A stretch of 64,000 nt of DNA from Paenibacillus sp. HGH0039 (GCF_000411255.1 NZ_KE150413.1:2518580-2582579), one strand, 5' to 3'; numbered from the stretch's first letter, positions 52,822-63,287 are shown. Program-made: numbers and translations. Notes: generated from the letters alone by a model not told the origin.

Positions 52822-55800
52822 ATGAAAAAAGGAAAGACCCGCCGGCCCCTTCTCGTTCTCATGAGTCTGATGATGACAATCGCGGGCTGGAGCGGCGCAG
52901 CCTCGGCCGCCGAACCGGCCGAAGCGGAAGCGCCTGCCGCGGCTCTTACGAGCAAACTGGCCCAGAAAACATACGGCAGTCCGGAAGAGCTGCTCATCCC
53001 CAACAACTACACGGTAGCCGTATTCAACGGCGCGGCGGGCAAGGAAGACGGCCATAACGTGCTGTATGCGACGAGCAAAGGGAAGCCGGGGCATCTTAAC
53101 GTCATCGATCTGGATGACTATAAGCTGCTGCGCAGCATTCCGATCGCCCCGTCCGAAAGCTCCTGGGCCCACACCGTTGCGCCTGACGGAACCTTGTTTC
53201 TGGCGGCGGACGGAGGCGGAGCGCGGCTCTGGAGCTATTCGCCGGTAACCCATACACCGGTTCAGGTCGCCCAATTCGACGGACAATCCGTACCGAACAG
53301 CATTACGACCGACGAGCAGGGCAGAGTGTATGTCGGTACGTATCCGGGCGGTAAAGTGTACCAGTACGACCCGGCCACGAAGCTGACGAAGGATTACGGG
53401 CGCGTCATCGGGCAGCTGGACTCGGAGTATGTCCGCTCCATCGCTTACCAGGGCGGCAATGTGTATGCCGGCACCGCCCATAAGCAGATCGTCCGGGTTA
53501 ATCTGCAAACCGGCGCGAAGACGGACATCGCCGCATCCTTGACGGTCAAAAACGATACGGTCTACGATCTGGACACGATCGACAACCGCTATTTGTTTGC
53601 GCGTTATACCGATGGAAGCGGTGTACCCGGCGAGGGTTACATCTACGATACACAAACGGAAGCCTGGCTGGACATCGAGCTTCAGAACGTGACCGGCCTG
53701 CATGCGACCGATTCGCAGAACGGAAAGCTATATTATATGTCCGACAAGAAGCTGAAAACGTTCGACCTCGCCACCCTTGCGGTGGAAGAAACGGGGATGG
53801 AATACGGAACGGGGCTGAGGGGAGCGGATTGGGTCGAATTCGAGAACAACCCCGACCTTCCGGGCAAAACGCTTGTGACGGTCCGTTACGACGGAGGAGT
53901 GACCTACCTCAATATCGACACGAAGCAGGTTATCCAGAAGCCGCCCGTCATTCCGGGTCTTCCCGGCGTAGTCAACCGGCTGGCGGCCGTGTCCCAGACC
54001 CAGTTGATTACAACCGGTTCGCAGGCGCGCTCCTCGCTGGTCAACTTGACGGACAACACGGCGAAGCCGTTCAGTATCGGGCAGGCCGACAGCGTGTATC
54101 CGATCGGGTCCAAAGTGTATATGGGCGTCTATCCCGAGGGCAGCCTGTTCGAATACGACTTGAATAAGGAGCCGGGCGACACGAATCCCGCAAAACTCGC
54201 AGTCCTGGAAAACGATCAGGAACGGCTGGTGAACATGACGAGCGGACTCGGCAAGCTGTACATTTCGACGATCTCGGGGTACGGAACGCTCGGAGGCTCT
54301 CTGACCGTGTATGATCCGGCTTCCGGCGAGATTAAAGTGCACCGCAACGTCGTTCAGAATCAAAGCGTGCTCAGCACGACCTTCTATGATGGAAAAATCT
54401 TCGGTTCCACGACGATCCGCGGCGGACTCGGTTCCGAGCCTACGGAAGCGGAAGCCAAGATATTCGTATGGGACGGGGTAAAGGAACAGAAAATCACCGA
54501 ATTTCCGCTGCGTGTTCCCGGTCTGGACAAACCGATCTTCATCGGAGATCTGGCGGCAGGTCCGGACGGGCTGATCTGGGGCGCTTCCTATGAGTATATT
54601 TTCGCGATCGACCCCCACACGTACGAAGTCGTCAAAAGCAAAAAGATTTACCCTCAGCTCAACTTTACCCAGTGGGCGCATCATCCGCTCCGCTGGTCCG
54701 AGGACGGACTTCTTTATGTGCTGTTCAACAACAAATTGACTGTCATTGATCCGGACACGCTGGAATTCCGCACGCTCACGGATACGTCCCGGTTTGATCT
54801 GGGAATGGACGGCAACTTGTACTTCACCGACCAAGCGACCAACACAATCCTGTACCGGATGAAAGTCGACGGAGAAGTAACGGAAGAACCGCCGGGCACA
54901 CCTCTTCCTGTCCGCAACGCCGGTTTTGAAGATCAAGTCGTGAATAAGGTTATTCCCGGCTGGAGTCCGCTGTTCGCGACCGGAACGGATTATTTCTACG
55001 AAGTCAGTGGGGACAGGAGCGTATCGGGCGCCAAAAGCCTGAAAATCACCGACAAGCTTCGCACCGCTTCCGTCGCGCTTCAAAGCGACAAGATCACGGT
55101 CCAGCCAGGCGGAGATTACGAAGCGGGAGCGCAGATTTACATTGAATCGGGACAGCCGGGACTGATGTTCCGATTCTTCGATGCCGACAATGCCACGATT
55201 TCGACGCTTGAAACCCATCTGGACGAATCGAGGCTGGCCCAGTGGCAGAAAGTCACGCTGCGGGGCAAGGCTCCGGCCAACGCCGCTTACGCCCGCCTGA
55301 TTGCGGTAACGAGCCGGTACAATATCGCCTCGGCGTATTACGATGACTTTTTCGTTCAGAAAAAAGAAGCTCCGGTCCCGTCCGCAGCAGCCGCGATTCT
55401 TCCGGAGCCTAACGCGGACGGCTGGCTGAACCGGGATGCGCTCCTCCGCATCCAGACGGCTCACGCTTCGGCGGTGCGCTATTCGGCCGAGGGAGCGCAG
55501 CCTTCCGCCGAAGTGACTGTGAACGGCACCGCGGCCGAGCTGTCCGTCGCCGCCGAAGGCGTGACCACGGTCACGTATTCGGCCATAAGCGCGGCGGGCA
55601 TCCAGTCGGCGCCGGGAAAGATCGCGGTCCGGCTTGATAAGACGGCCCCCTCGGTTCAGTTTACCGCCGAGCCCGTCTATACCGTAGACCGGACAATCGA
55701 GATCCGCTGCGCCGCGGCAGACGCATTGTCCGGACTGGCCGTCGACCCGTGCGCGCAAGCTCTTATGAGCGCCCCGGCCTACAGCCAGGAGCCTGGAAAG

Positions 55801-56106
55801 CACGAGATCAGCGTGACCGCGGCGGATAAGGCGGGCAACAAGGAGACGGCGGTCTACACGTATGAGATTGCCGTCAATTACGCAGGGATGTGCTCCCTCG
55901 TCAAGCAGTTCGCACCGGACGACCGCGGCACCGAGCTGGCTTTATGCGCAACCTTGACGGCCGCACGCAAAGCCGAAGAAAAAGGGGGTTCAAAAGCGAA
56001 GGAGGCCGTGCTCCTTGCTTTTACCAAACAGGTGGACGCATTCAGCGGCAGGAAGCTTACCCCCGAGGAGGCGGGCGTTTTAAAAAAGCTGGCGGCTTTT
56101 CTATAG
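52822..56106 (+). CDS. Large secreted beta-propeller protein with carbohydrate-binding and FIMAH domains
   Basis: Protein of 1094 residues from the ATG at 52822 with AAAGGAGG ahead. Residues 1-33 are a signal peptide (LVLMSLMMTIAGWSGAASA). Residues about 45-680 are repeated NHL/SMP-30-like strands (GRVYVGTYPGGKVYQYDPATK and many GKLYYMS-type units), suggesting one or two propellers. Residues about 700-860 look like a carbohydrate-binding jelly roll (VRNAGFEDQVVNKVIPGW). Then an Ig-like part (VQFTAEPVYTVDRTIEI) and a C-terminal FIMAH domain (SLVKQF...KKLAAFL). No LPxTG; a polysaccharide-recognition role at the surface is inferred. Confidence 0.8.
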   Translation: MKKGKTRRPLLVLMSLMMTIAGWSGAASAAEPAEAEAPAAALTSKLAQKTYGSPEELLIPNNYTVAVFNGAAGKEDGHNVLYATSKGKPGHLNVIDLDDYKLLRSIPIAPSESSWAHTVAPDGTLFLAADGGGARLWSYSPVTHTPVQVAQFDGQSVPNSITTDEQGRVYVGTYPGGKVYQYDPATKLTKDYGRVIGQLDSEYVRSIAYQGGNVYAGTAHKQIVRVNLQTGAKTDIAASLTVKNDTVYDLDTIDNRYLFARYTDGSGVPGEGYIYDTQTEAWLDIELQNVTGLHATDSQNGKLYYMSDKKLKTFDLATLAVEETGMEYGTGLRGADWVEFENNPDLPGKTLVTVRYDGGVTYLNIDTKQVIQKPPVIPGLPGVVNRLAAVSQTQLITTGSQARSSLVNLTDNTAKPFSIGQADSVYPIGSKVYMGVYPEGSLFEYDLNKEPGDTNPAKLAVLENDQERLVNMTSGLGKLYISTISGYGTLGGSLTVYDPASGEIKVHRNVVQNQSVLSTTFYDGKIFGSTTIRGGLGSEPTEAEAKIFVWDGVKEQKITEFPLRVPGLDKPIFIGDLAAGPDGLIWGASYEYIFAIDPHTYEVVKSKKIYPQLNFTQWAHHPLRWSEDGLLYVLFNNKLTVIDPDTLEFRTLTDTSRFDLGMDGNLYFTDQATNTILYRMKVDGEVTEEPPGTPLPVRNAGFEDQVVNKVIPGWSPLFATGTDYFYEVSGDRSVSGAKSLKITDKLRTASVALQSDKITVQPGGDYEAGAQIYIESGQPGLMFRFFDADNATISTLETHLDESRLAQWQKVTLRGKAPANAAYARLIAVTSRYNIASAYYDDFFVQKKEAPVPSAAAAILPEPNADGWLNRDALLRIQTAHASAVRYSAEGAQPSAEVTVNGTAAELSVAAEGVTTVTYSAISAAGIQSAPGKIAVRLDKTAPSVQFTAEPVYTVDRTIEIRCAAADALSGLAVDPCAQALMSAPAYSQEPGKHEISVTAADKAGNKETAVYTYEIAVNYAGMCSLVKQFAPDDRGTELALCATLTAARKAEEKGGSKAKEAVLLAFTKQVDAFSGRKLTPEEAGVLKKLAAFL

Positions 56107-56520
56107 AAGAAGCGACGCAGCCGCGTCCAAAAAGCAAACGGAAAGCCGCTATTCGGCTGTCCGTTTACTGCGTCTTGCAGGTTACCGGCGGAAGCGGTGA
56201 ACCGGTTCTTTTACAGCCCGCCGTTTAGCCCGGTATCGCCGCGTTTTTGCGCCGAGGGATTCATGCCGGCCGCGTAAAGCGGGCCGTTAAAAGTCAGGCG
56301 GGCGAGAATAAGTGACTCTGTTTATATTATAGAAGCAATTGCTTCAAAGCCGTCCGGAGGGGCGGCTTATTTTCGTTGGAAGGAGACAACCGTCCGGCTA
56401 TTTAACGGTTTTGATTTTGATAACAGGGTCCGCGCACTGCAAAACTTTTCTCTTTTGTACAAAAAAATTCTCGCTTTTGTCCATTGCCCAGGAAAAAGAT
56501 GTCGCTTAAACTGAATCTTG
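56107..56520. other. Gap holding terminator-like hairpins, no gene
   Basis: A perfect palindrome GAAGCAATTGCTTC at 56332-56345 and AAGCCGTCC-GGAG-GGGCGGCTTATTTT at about 56347-56374 are terminator-like. No gene is seen. Confidence 0.45.
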
Positions 56521-56535
56521 TGATAATGAGAATCA
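56521..56535 (+). promoter_or_regulatory. Fur box upstream of siderophore system 2
   Basis: TGATAATGAGAATCA fits the 7-1-7 pattern with a few changes and is followed by AATATCA, giving an extended box. It lies 50 bases ahead of the first permease gene. Confidence 0.75.
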
Positions 56536-56584
56536 ATATCACTGATAAGAGTCTCACCAAATACTAACGTACAGGGTGGCAGGT

Positions 56585-57637
56585 ATGATTCAGCAAAATG
56601 CAGCAAGGGAAACGCAAGCAGCTTCATCCGTTCCGCTTCGCACCCGTCCGCTGGCCGCAGCCCTCATTCTCACAGCGGGGATTCTCCTCCTGGTATTGGG
56701 AATAGGGGTATCGGTTTCATTCGGGGCAGCCGACATTTTATTCTCGACAGTCTGGGAAGCTGTCTTTCATTTCAACCCGGAATCTACACAGCATCAGATT
56801 ATCGCCGATCTGAGGATGCCGCGCGTGCTGGGCGGCGCCATGGTAGGGGCGAGCTTCGCGGTTGCCGGAGCGATCATGCAGGGCATGACGAGGAACCCCC
56901 TCGCGGACTCGGGTCTTCTCGGCCTGAACGCGGGCGCGGGCTTTATGCTGGCGCTCTGCTTCGCTTTTTTCCCGGGCCTGGCCTATTCCAAGCTTATTCT
57001 CATGTCTTTTCTCGGTGCGGCCGGCGGGGCCGTGCTGATCTACGGGATCGGCTCCATGGCCAAAGGCGGCTTGACGCCGCTGCGGCTGGTTCTCGCGGGA
57101 GCGGCTTTGAGCGCTCTTCTTTCCGCGCTGAGCGAAGGGATCGCCTTATATTTTCATATCGGACAGGACATTGCTTTCTGGTATGCGGGAGGCGTAAGCG
57201 GAACCACCTGGGTTCAGCTCAAGGTCATGCTGCCGTGGTTTTTGGCCGCGCTGCTGGGCGCCATCGCGCTTTCCCGTTCGATTACGATGCTCAGTCTGGG
57301 AGACGAAATCGCCAAAGGATTGGGGCAGCGGACCGGACTCGTGAAACTGGGCGGCACGGTTGTTGTTCTCATTCTCGCGGGAGCGTCCGTCTCCGTCGTC
57401 GGAGCGGTGGGCTTCGTCGGGCTGATCATTCCGCATCTGACGCGCTATCTGGTCGGCGTGGATTACCGCTGGATCATACCGTGCTCCGCGGTGCTCGGCA
57501 GCCTGCTGGTCGTTGTGTCCGATCTGGCGGCCAGAATGATCCACCCTCCTTACGAAACGCCCATCGGGGCATTGATTGCACTAATCGGGGTTCCGTTCTT
57601 CCTCTACCTGACACGCAAAGAAAGGAGGGAGCTGTAG
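56585..57637 (+). CDS. FecCD-family permease, system 2 (first)
   Basis: Protein of 350 residues; the ATG at 56585 is preferred over the GTG at 56576. About ten membrane segments. RMPRVLGGAMVGASFAVAGAIM, then the GMTRNPLADSGLLGLNAGAG segment, and GAVGFVGLIIPHLTRYL are family features. It is linked to the second permease (one base gap) under the Fur box. Confidence 0.94.
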   Translation: MIQQNAARETQAASSVPLRTRPLAAALILTAGILLLVLGIGVSVSFGAADILFSTVWEAVFHFNPESTQHQIIADLRMPRVLGGAMVGASFAVAGAIMQGMTRNPLADSGLLGLNAGAGFMLALCFAFFPGLAYSKLILMSFLGAAGGAVLIYGIGSMAKGGLTPLRLVLAGAALSALLSALSEGIALYFHIGQDIAFWYAGGVSGTTWVQLKVMLPWFLAALLGAIALSRSITMLSLGDEIAKGLGQRTGLVKLGGTVVVLILAGASVSVVGAVGFVGLIIPHLTRYLVGVDYRWIIPCSAVLGSLLVVVSDLAARMIHPPYETPIGALIALIGVPFFLYLTRKERREL

Positions 57638-57638
57638 C

Positions 57639-58688
57639 GTGAACCTGAATCTGGACTACTCGCCCATTTTGGCACATGAGAAAAAGCGGAAAAGAAGAAA
57701 TATCGCGATTCTCGTTATTTTCGGTCTGCTTCTTGTCCTTACGTTTGTCATCAGTATGAACATCGGCTTTATCCGGCTTTCTCCCACGGAGCTCTTCACA
57801 ACGCTTATCGGAGAAGGGACACGGAAGCAATCCTTGATCCTGTTCGATTTCCGGCTGCCCCGCATCGTGCTTTCGATGCTTGCGGGGGCGGGTCTGGCGA
57901 TATCCGGAGCCATTTTGCAGGGCATCTCGCGCAATGCGCTGGCCGATCCCGGGATTTTGGGCATCAATGCCGGAGCGGGACTTGCGGTTCTGCTATTTAT
58001 CTGCTTCTATCCCTCTGCCGCTGCCGCTCCGGTCTTCCTGCTTCCCGTACTCGCTCTGGCGGGCGCCGGTGGGACGGCGATGCTGATTTATACGCTTGCT
58101 TTCAAGCGTAACGAGGGGTTGTCTCCAACCCGGCTCCTGTTGTCGGGTATCGCCGTGGCGGCCGGAATCAGCGCCGCGACCATCGTACTGACACTACGGA
58201 TCTCTCCGGAGAAATACCAGTTCGTGGCCACATGGATGGCGGGAAGCATTTGGGGGACGACCTGGAAGTTTGTGATCGCGCTCCTTCCTTGGATCGTCAT
58301 TCTGTCGATCTACGTATTCTGCAAAGCGCGGGTGCTCGATGTGCTCAACCTGGGCGATCAGCTGGCCTTGGGACTTGGCGCTCCCGTGGAGAGGGAGCGG
58401 TTCCTGCTCCTCGCTTCCGCCGTCGGTCTCGCGGGCTCCTGCGTTGCGGTAAGCGGCGGAATAGGCTTCGTCGGGCTCATCGCCCCGCATCTGGCCCGCA
58501 GACTGGTGGGACCGGGCCACAAAGTCCTTCTCCCGGCCGCAGCCCTTGCCGGGGCGCTGCTTGTATGCGCAGCCGACACGCTCGGCCGCTGGGTGCTGCA
58601 GCCTTCCGAAATGCCTGCCGGAATTGTGGTCGCGGTCATTGGCGCTCCTTATTTCTTGTATCTGCTTGCGCGGTCCAAGACGGAGTAG
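57639..58688 (+). CDS. FecCD-family permease, system 2 (second)
   Basis: Protein of 349 residues from a GTG start with AAAGGAGGG ahead. RLPRIVLSMLAGAGLAISGAIL, then the GISRNALADPGILGINAGAG segment, and GGIGFVGLIAPHLARRL identify it. Forms the channel with the first permease. Confidence 0.94.
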   Translation: MNLNLDYSPILAHEKKRKRRNIAILVIFGLLLVLTFVISMNIGFIRLSPTELFTTLIGEGTRKQSLILFDFRLPRIVLSMLAGAGLAISGAILQGISRNALADPGILGINAGAGLAVLLFICFYPSAAAAPVFLLPVLALAGAGGTAMLIYTLAFKRNEGLSPTRLLLSGIAVAAGISAATIVLTLRISPEKYQFVATWMAGSIWGTTWKFVIALLPWIVILSIYVFCKARVLDVLNLGDQLALGLGAPVERERFLLLASAVGLAGSCVAVSGGIGFVGLIAPHLARRLVGPGHKVLLPAAALAGALLVCAADTLGRWVLQPSEMPAGIVVAVIGAPYFLYLLARSKTE

Positions 58689-58742
58689 AAGAGCCTGCCG
58701 GCTACTGCCGCCAAGGAAGGTTTACAGAAAGAGAGGTGCTTT

Positions 58743-60494
58743 ATGCTCCGCCGTTTTTTTGCCTACTACAAACCGTACAAAGGCTTGTTTCTGCTCGATT
58801 TTAGCTGCGCGATCATAGCCGCCGTACTTGAGCTCGCTTTTCCGCTGGCAGTCAACCGGGTCATCGACGATCTTCTGCCGAGCGGCAAATGGGAATGGAT
58901 CGCATGGGGGTGCGTAGGCCTTCTCGGCATTTATGTGATCAGCGCCGCCCTGCATTACGTCGTCACTTATTGGGGGCATAAGCTCGGGATCAATATTGAA
59001 AGCGATATGCGCACCAAACTGTTTAACCACGTGCAGAAACTTTCTTTCCGTTTCTTCGATAACAACAAGACGGGGCATCTTGTTTCAAGGATGACCAACG
59101 ATTTGATGGATATCGGGGAGATCGCCCATCACGGGCCGGAGGATTTGTTTATAGCCGTGATGACCCTGGCAGGGGCATTCGGCATTATGCTCGGCATCAA
59201 CTGGAAACTGGCCGTGCTGACCTTTATTATCGTGCCGGGGATGATCTCGCTTTCGCTTTATTTCAGCCGTAAAATGTCGCACGCTTTCGATAAGATGTTC
59301 GAATCTATTGCGGATTACAACGCCCGGGTGGAGAACAATGTCAGCGGCATCCGCGTCGTTCAAGCTTTTACGAACGAGAACTATGAAATCGCCAAGTTCG
59401 CTTCCAACAACGGGCAGTTCAGACGGAGCAAGCTTCTGGCTTACCGGATTATGGCCTGGAATTCATCTATCAGCTATTTGCTGATGAAAATCATTTCCTT
59501 GTTCGTTCTACTGTGCGGAACATGGTTTGTGCTGGCGAAACAAATGAGCTACGGCGAATTCATTGCCTTCGTGATGCTTTCGAACGTATTTCTCGGACCG
59601 ATCAATCAGATCAATTCCGTGATCGAAATGTATCCGAAAGGGATTGCCGGTTTCAAAAGATATCTCGAAATCTTGGAACTTGAACCCGATGTCGCCGATG
59701 CTCCGGATGCGCGGGACGTTGACCGTCTTGCGGGGAATATCCGGTATCAGAATGTGAGCTTCGGCTACGAAAACAAGGAGAACGTGCTGAACGGACTGAA
59801 CCTGTCCATCCGGCCCGGGGAAACGGTCGCTTTCGTCGGCCCTTCGGGCGCGGGCAAAACGACCTTGTGCAGCCTCCTCCCGAGGTTTTACGAAGTGACG
59901 GACGGCGCCATCACCATTGACGGCATTGATGTCCGCGAGATGAAGCTGGAGTCGCTGCGCTCCCATATCGGAATCGTCCAGCAGGAAGTGTTCTTGTTCG
60001 ACGGCACCATCCGCGAAAATATCGCCTACGGCAAGCTGGGGGCTTCCGACGGAGAAATCCGGGAGGCGGCGAAAAGAGCCCAGCTCGAAGAGCTGATCCT
60101 CTCCCTGCCCGAAGGGCTGGATACGCGGATCGGCGAACGGGGAGTGAAGCTCTCCGGCGGACAGAAGCAGCGGCTTTCCATCGCACGCATGTTTTTGAAA
60201 AATCCGCCGATCTTGATTCTCGACGAGGCGACGTCGGCGCTGGATAGCGAGACCGAAGCGGTCATTCAGGAAGCGCTCTGGGAGCTTTCGAAAGGACGGA
60301 CGACGCTCATTATCGCACACAGGCTCGCTACGGTGAAGCATGCGGACCGGATCGTCGTGGTCACGAAAGAGGGCATCGCCGAACAGGGAAGCCACGAAGA
60401 ACTGCTTGCCGGGGGCGGTGCCTACAGCAAGCTCTATGCGGCGCAATTCGGCGCCGAGCTGCTTAACAAGCTCGGAAGTGCAGTGCCGGGTTAA
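58743..60494 (+). CDS. ABC exporter half-transporter (fused membrane and ATPase domains)
   Basis: Protein of 583 residues. Six membrane helices (residues about 12-300) of the ABC type I exporter fold precede an ATPase with Walker A GPSGAGKTT, signature LSGGQKQR and Walker B LILDEATSALDSE. It functions as a dimer. It lies 54 bases after the permease and shares its direction, inserted between the permeases and their ATPase. In siderophore loci such exporters may secrete the ligand or a drug; here which is unknown. Confidence 0.9.
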   Translation: MLRRFFAYYKPYKGLFLLDFSCAIIAAVLELAFPLAVNRVIDDLLPSGKWEWIAWGCVGLLGIYVISAALHYVVTYWGHKLGINIESDMRTKLFNHVQKLSFRFFDNNKTGHLVSRMTNDLMDIGEIAHHGPEDLFIAVMTLAGAFGIMLGINWKLAVLTFIIVPGMISLSLYFSRKMSHAFDKMFESIADYNARVENNVSGIRVVQAFTNENYEIAKFASNNGQFRRSKLLAYRIMAWNSSISYLLMKIISLFVLLCGTWFVLAKQMSYGEFIAFVMLSNVFLGPINQINSVIEMYPKGIAGFKRYLEILELEPDVADAPDARDVDRLAGNIRYQNVSFGYENKENVLNGLNLSIRPGETVAFVGPSGAGKTTLCSLLPRFYEVTDGAITIDGIDVREMKLESLRSHIGIVQQEVFLFDGTIRENIAYGKLGASDGEIREAAKRAQLEELILSLPEGLDTRIGERGVKLSGGQKQRLSIARMFLKNPPILILDEATSALDSETEAVIQEALWELSKGRTTLIIAHRLATVKHADRIVVVTKEGIAEQGSHEELLAGGGAYSKLYAAQFGAELLNKLGSAVPG

Positions 60495-60690
60495 GAACGG
60501 GCTGCCGGAACGGTTTGAGATCACGCTTCGCGTTCTTGCCCGCTGAGCCCCGGAGCTGCAAGCGCAAGCTTTATCCGGAGGCATACGTCTTATTGTTTTA
60601 CATAAAGATCAGGCGAGAGCGCACAGGATTACAAGGAAGGACGCTGGCCGTCTCCTATACGGAAAGGCAAAACCAAGGAGGGAATATCGG

Positions 60691-61494
60691 ATGACGTTAG
60701 TACAGGAAAGGCTGCATACATCCAGCCTGCATATCGGTTACGGGGATCTCAGTATCGTGAACGATCTGAATATTTCCATCCCGCAGGGTAAAATAACCGC
60801 GCTGGTAGGCGCGAACGGTTCCGGGAAGTCGACCATTCTGAAAACGATGGCACGGCTCATGAAACCGGCCTCGGGCGGCGTGCTGCTTGACGGGGTGTCG
60901 ATCCACAGCAAATCTACGCGGGAAGTGGCCAAAGATCTGGCCATTCTGCCGCAGAATCCGTCGGCGCCTGCCGGATTGACGGTTACGGAGCTGGTCGCTT
61001 ACGGCAGATATCCCCACCAGAGCGGCTTCGGTACGGTTACTTCCGAAGATAAGCGCGTCATTAGCTGGGCTTTGGAAGTAACGGGGATGATGCCGTTCCA
61101 CGCAAGACCCGTGGATCAGCTTTCCGGCGGGCAGAGGCAGCGCGCCTGGATCGCCATGGCGCTCGCCCAGCAGACCGATATTCTCTTCCTGGACGAACCG
61201 ACGACTTTTCTTGATATGGCCCACCAGCTTGAAGTCCTTCAACTGCTGCATAAGCTGAACAGCGAGGAGAAGAGAACGATCGTCATGGTGATTCACGATC
61301 TGAATCACGCTTCCCGGTACGCCCAGCATATCGTAGCCATCAAATCCGGCAGCGTGATATGCGAAGGCTCCCCCGCTGACGTGATGAACCAAGATATGCT
61401 GCGCGAAGTGTTCGCGATTCATGCGGACATCGTTGCCGACCCGCGTACGGGGGTTCCGCTGTGCCTGCCGTATGAACTGGCGCCGGAGGCGTGA
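60691..61494 (+). CDS. Iron-siderophore ABC transporter ATPase (FecE-like), system 2
   Basis: Protein of 267 residues with CAAGGAGGG ahead of the ATG. Walker [11 protein letters not shown]-loop ILPQNP, signature LSGGQRQR, Walker [16 protein letters not shown] and the His in VIHDLNHA are intact. It very closely resembles the system 1 ATPase. It powers the two permeases of this cluster. Confidence 0.94.
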   Translation: MTLVQERLHTSSLHIGYGDLSIVNDLNISIPQGKITALVGANGSGKSTILKTMARLMKPASGGVLLDGVSIHSKSTREVAKDLAILPQNPSAPAGLTVTELVAYGRYPHQSGFGTVTSEDKRVISWALEVTGMMPFHARPVDQLSGGQRQRAWIAMALAQQTDILFLDEPTTFLDMAHQLEVLQLLHKLNSEEKRTIVMVIHDLNHASRYAQHIVAIKSGSVICEGSPADVMNQDMLREVFAIHADIVADPRTGVPLCLPYELAPEA

Positions 61495-61512
61495 CAAGGC
61501 CCTGTACGAAAC

Positions 61513-61547
61513 AAAACCTGCCGATCCATTGCGATCGGCAGGTTTTT
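61513..61547. terminator. Bidirectional terminator between the ATPase and the AraC/SBP gene
   Basis: Perfect 14-base stem AAAACCTGCCGATC-CATTGC-GATCGGCAGGTTTT. T on one side and A on the other serve both convergent genes. Confidence 0.9.
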
Positions 61548-63265
61548 CAGCTTTCTTCCGGCTTAGGGCCGGGGCGAACGCCGCCATGAGCGGGTACGAT
61601 CTGCTCTTTGCCGAGCAGACGGGGGAGTTCGTCGAGGAATTTCTCCGTCGTCGTGGCGTCGGCGAAATTCCACTCGTCCGCTTCGACTGCGTAGCAGCAG
61701 CCGCGGCGGACTGCGGGAAGCTCCGTCCAGAGCGGAGACTTCATTAACTCGGCGGCGGCGCTGCGGCATTCGGCATCTGCGGGGAGCAGCATAAATATCC
61801 GGTCGCCCGCATAATCTTTCATTTCTTCGGGCAGAAGTTCGAGATAAGACAGTTTCTTATCGAGGAGCCTGCGCGTCCTGCCGGCAGGCCGGAAACCGTC
61901 CGGATGGTAGAGCATGGAGGACAGCCCGATGGTGCCCATCACAAAAAAGCGGTTTCTTGCAAATGTGAACACGGATGCAGTCTCGTCCGGCTGCAGTGAG
62001 GCCCGAAGCCGGCTCCACATGGCGGCGGCTTTCTTCTCATAGCGGGCGAGCCAATTTTCCGCTTCCCGGCGTCTGCCGAGAATGGTCCCCAGCAGCTCGA
62101 TCCGTTCGTCAAGCGGGGCGAAAGAGTCAAACGTGAGCGTGGGGGCGATCGCGCGAAGCGTGTCATACTGCGATTCGTCTTCGCTGGAGACGATGATAAG
62201 GTCGGGCTTCAGCGCTTCGGTAACGGCAGGATTGATCGGGAAGCCGATATCCTTGACGGGAGACTTAAGGCGGCCGGTCTGATGAATCCACGGATAGCCT
62301 CCGCCTATGGCTTCCACGCCGAGAACGGCAAGATCGCCGAATGTTTCCCCGTGGTAAATGACCCGTCGGGGGAGCGCCGGAATCTCGACCTCATGACCCG
62401 TCCAGTCTTTAATCCGGGTCCGCTTTTGCACAGATTGGCTGTATTGTCTCGGTGTAATGCCGGTCACCTGCCGGAAGCGCCGGTTGAAGTAATATTCGTC
62501 GGCAAAGCCGACCCGTTTCGCGATTTCCCGCAGAGGTTCCCGTGTAGACTGAAGCCACTCCTTGGCTTTCTCGATTCTAAGCTCGTTCAGGTAATCCAAG
62601 GGCTTTTTCCCGGTCAGCTCTTGAAAGATCGTGCTGTATTGCCAATGGGGGACACGGGCCTGCTCAGCCAGAAATTTTACCGTAATGGGCCGCTTGTAAT
62701 GCTCCTGAATGTAGCGGATGCTGTTCTCCACCGCGTGTGTGCAGCTTGAAGGCTCAGGGCTGCTCACGTTGTGTTCCAGCAGGAATCCCATCAATTCCTG
62801 AAACTGCAGCTGCCGGTAAAAGTGCTGAAGTTCTCCGGATGGGTCGGATTCCGTCAGCAGATCGGCAAAACGCACGGCTCTCGCGAAAGGATAGACGGAC
62901 CATTCCACGCGGCCCCGAACGAGCGGTTTCAGGTATAAAGCCGTATGGGAGCCTTTGCAGTAAACTATCCGGCACGTGATACGGTAGTACGTCAGACGCC
63001 GGTCGCTGTCCATCCTAAGCCGATAGGAAGCCCCGGGAGGGATCATGTAGCACTTGTCGGGAGCGCAGAAGAAAGTTTCATCCGCCACTCTCAACGTGCC
63101 GGTGCCGGCGCTAATGAGCAGAAGAGTATGTACATCCGGTTTTTCGCCCGCGTCAACTTCGGGCCCTGCAGCCGGTTCACAGGTACCAGGCATGATTTTG
63201 TCGGCAGCCGCGAATTGGAACAGGAGAGAACGGACAGGAAGAGAGCCAGACTCGGAAGGGACCAT
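61547..63265 (-). CDS. AraC-type regulator fused to a siderophore-binding domain, system 2
   Basis: Protein of 572 residues from an ATG with AGGATG ahead; longer starts pass through the Fur box. Residues 1-160 are a cupin-type sensor (SYRLRMDSDRRLTYYRIT), about 180-280 the double HTH (ITVKFLAEQARVPHWQYSTIF and LREIAKRVGFADEYYFNRRF), and about 300-570 a helical-backbone binding-protein domain. This last part aligns closely with the neighbouring binding protein (63417-64000) over TLTFDSF, ETASVFTF, GDRIFML, SPLW and LPAV. The two likely recognise the same Fe-siderophore, one inside and one outside the cell. Confidence 0.9.
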   Translation of the reverse strand: MVPSESGSLPVRSLLFQFAAADKIMPGTCEPAAGPEVDAGEKPDVHTLLLISAGTGTLRVADETFFCAPDKCYMIPPGASYRLRMDSDRRLTYYRITCRIVYCKGSHTALYLKPLVRGRVEWSVYPFARAVRFADLLTESDPSGELQHFYRQLQFQELMGFLLEHNVSSPEPSSCTHAVENSIRYIQEHYKRPITVKFLAEQARVPHWQYSTIFQELTGKKPLDYLNELRIEKAKEWLQSTREPLREIAKRVGFADEYYFNRRFRQVTGITPRQYSQSVQKRTRIKDWTGHEVEIPALPRRVIYHGETFGDLAVLGVEAIGGGYPWIHQTGRLKSPVKDIGFPINPAVTEALKPDLIIVSSEDESQYDTLRAIAPTLTFDSFAPLDERIELLGTILGRRREAENWLARYEKKAAAMWSRLRASLQPDETASVFTFARNRFFVMGTIGLSSMLYHPDGFRPAGRTRRLLDKKLSYLELLPEEMKDYAGDRIFMLLPADAECRSAAAELMKSPLWTELPAVRRGCCYAVEADEWNFADATTTEKFLDELPRLLGKEQIVPAHGGVRPGPKPEES

Positions 63266-63287
63266 GATATCACATCCTATTTGAAAC

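Noticed and set aside
53728-55803. 691-residue antisense frame opposite the surface-protein gene
   Set aside because: Arg- and Val-rich shadow of the real gene, with no start signal or recognisable family.
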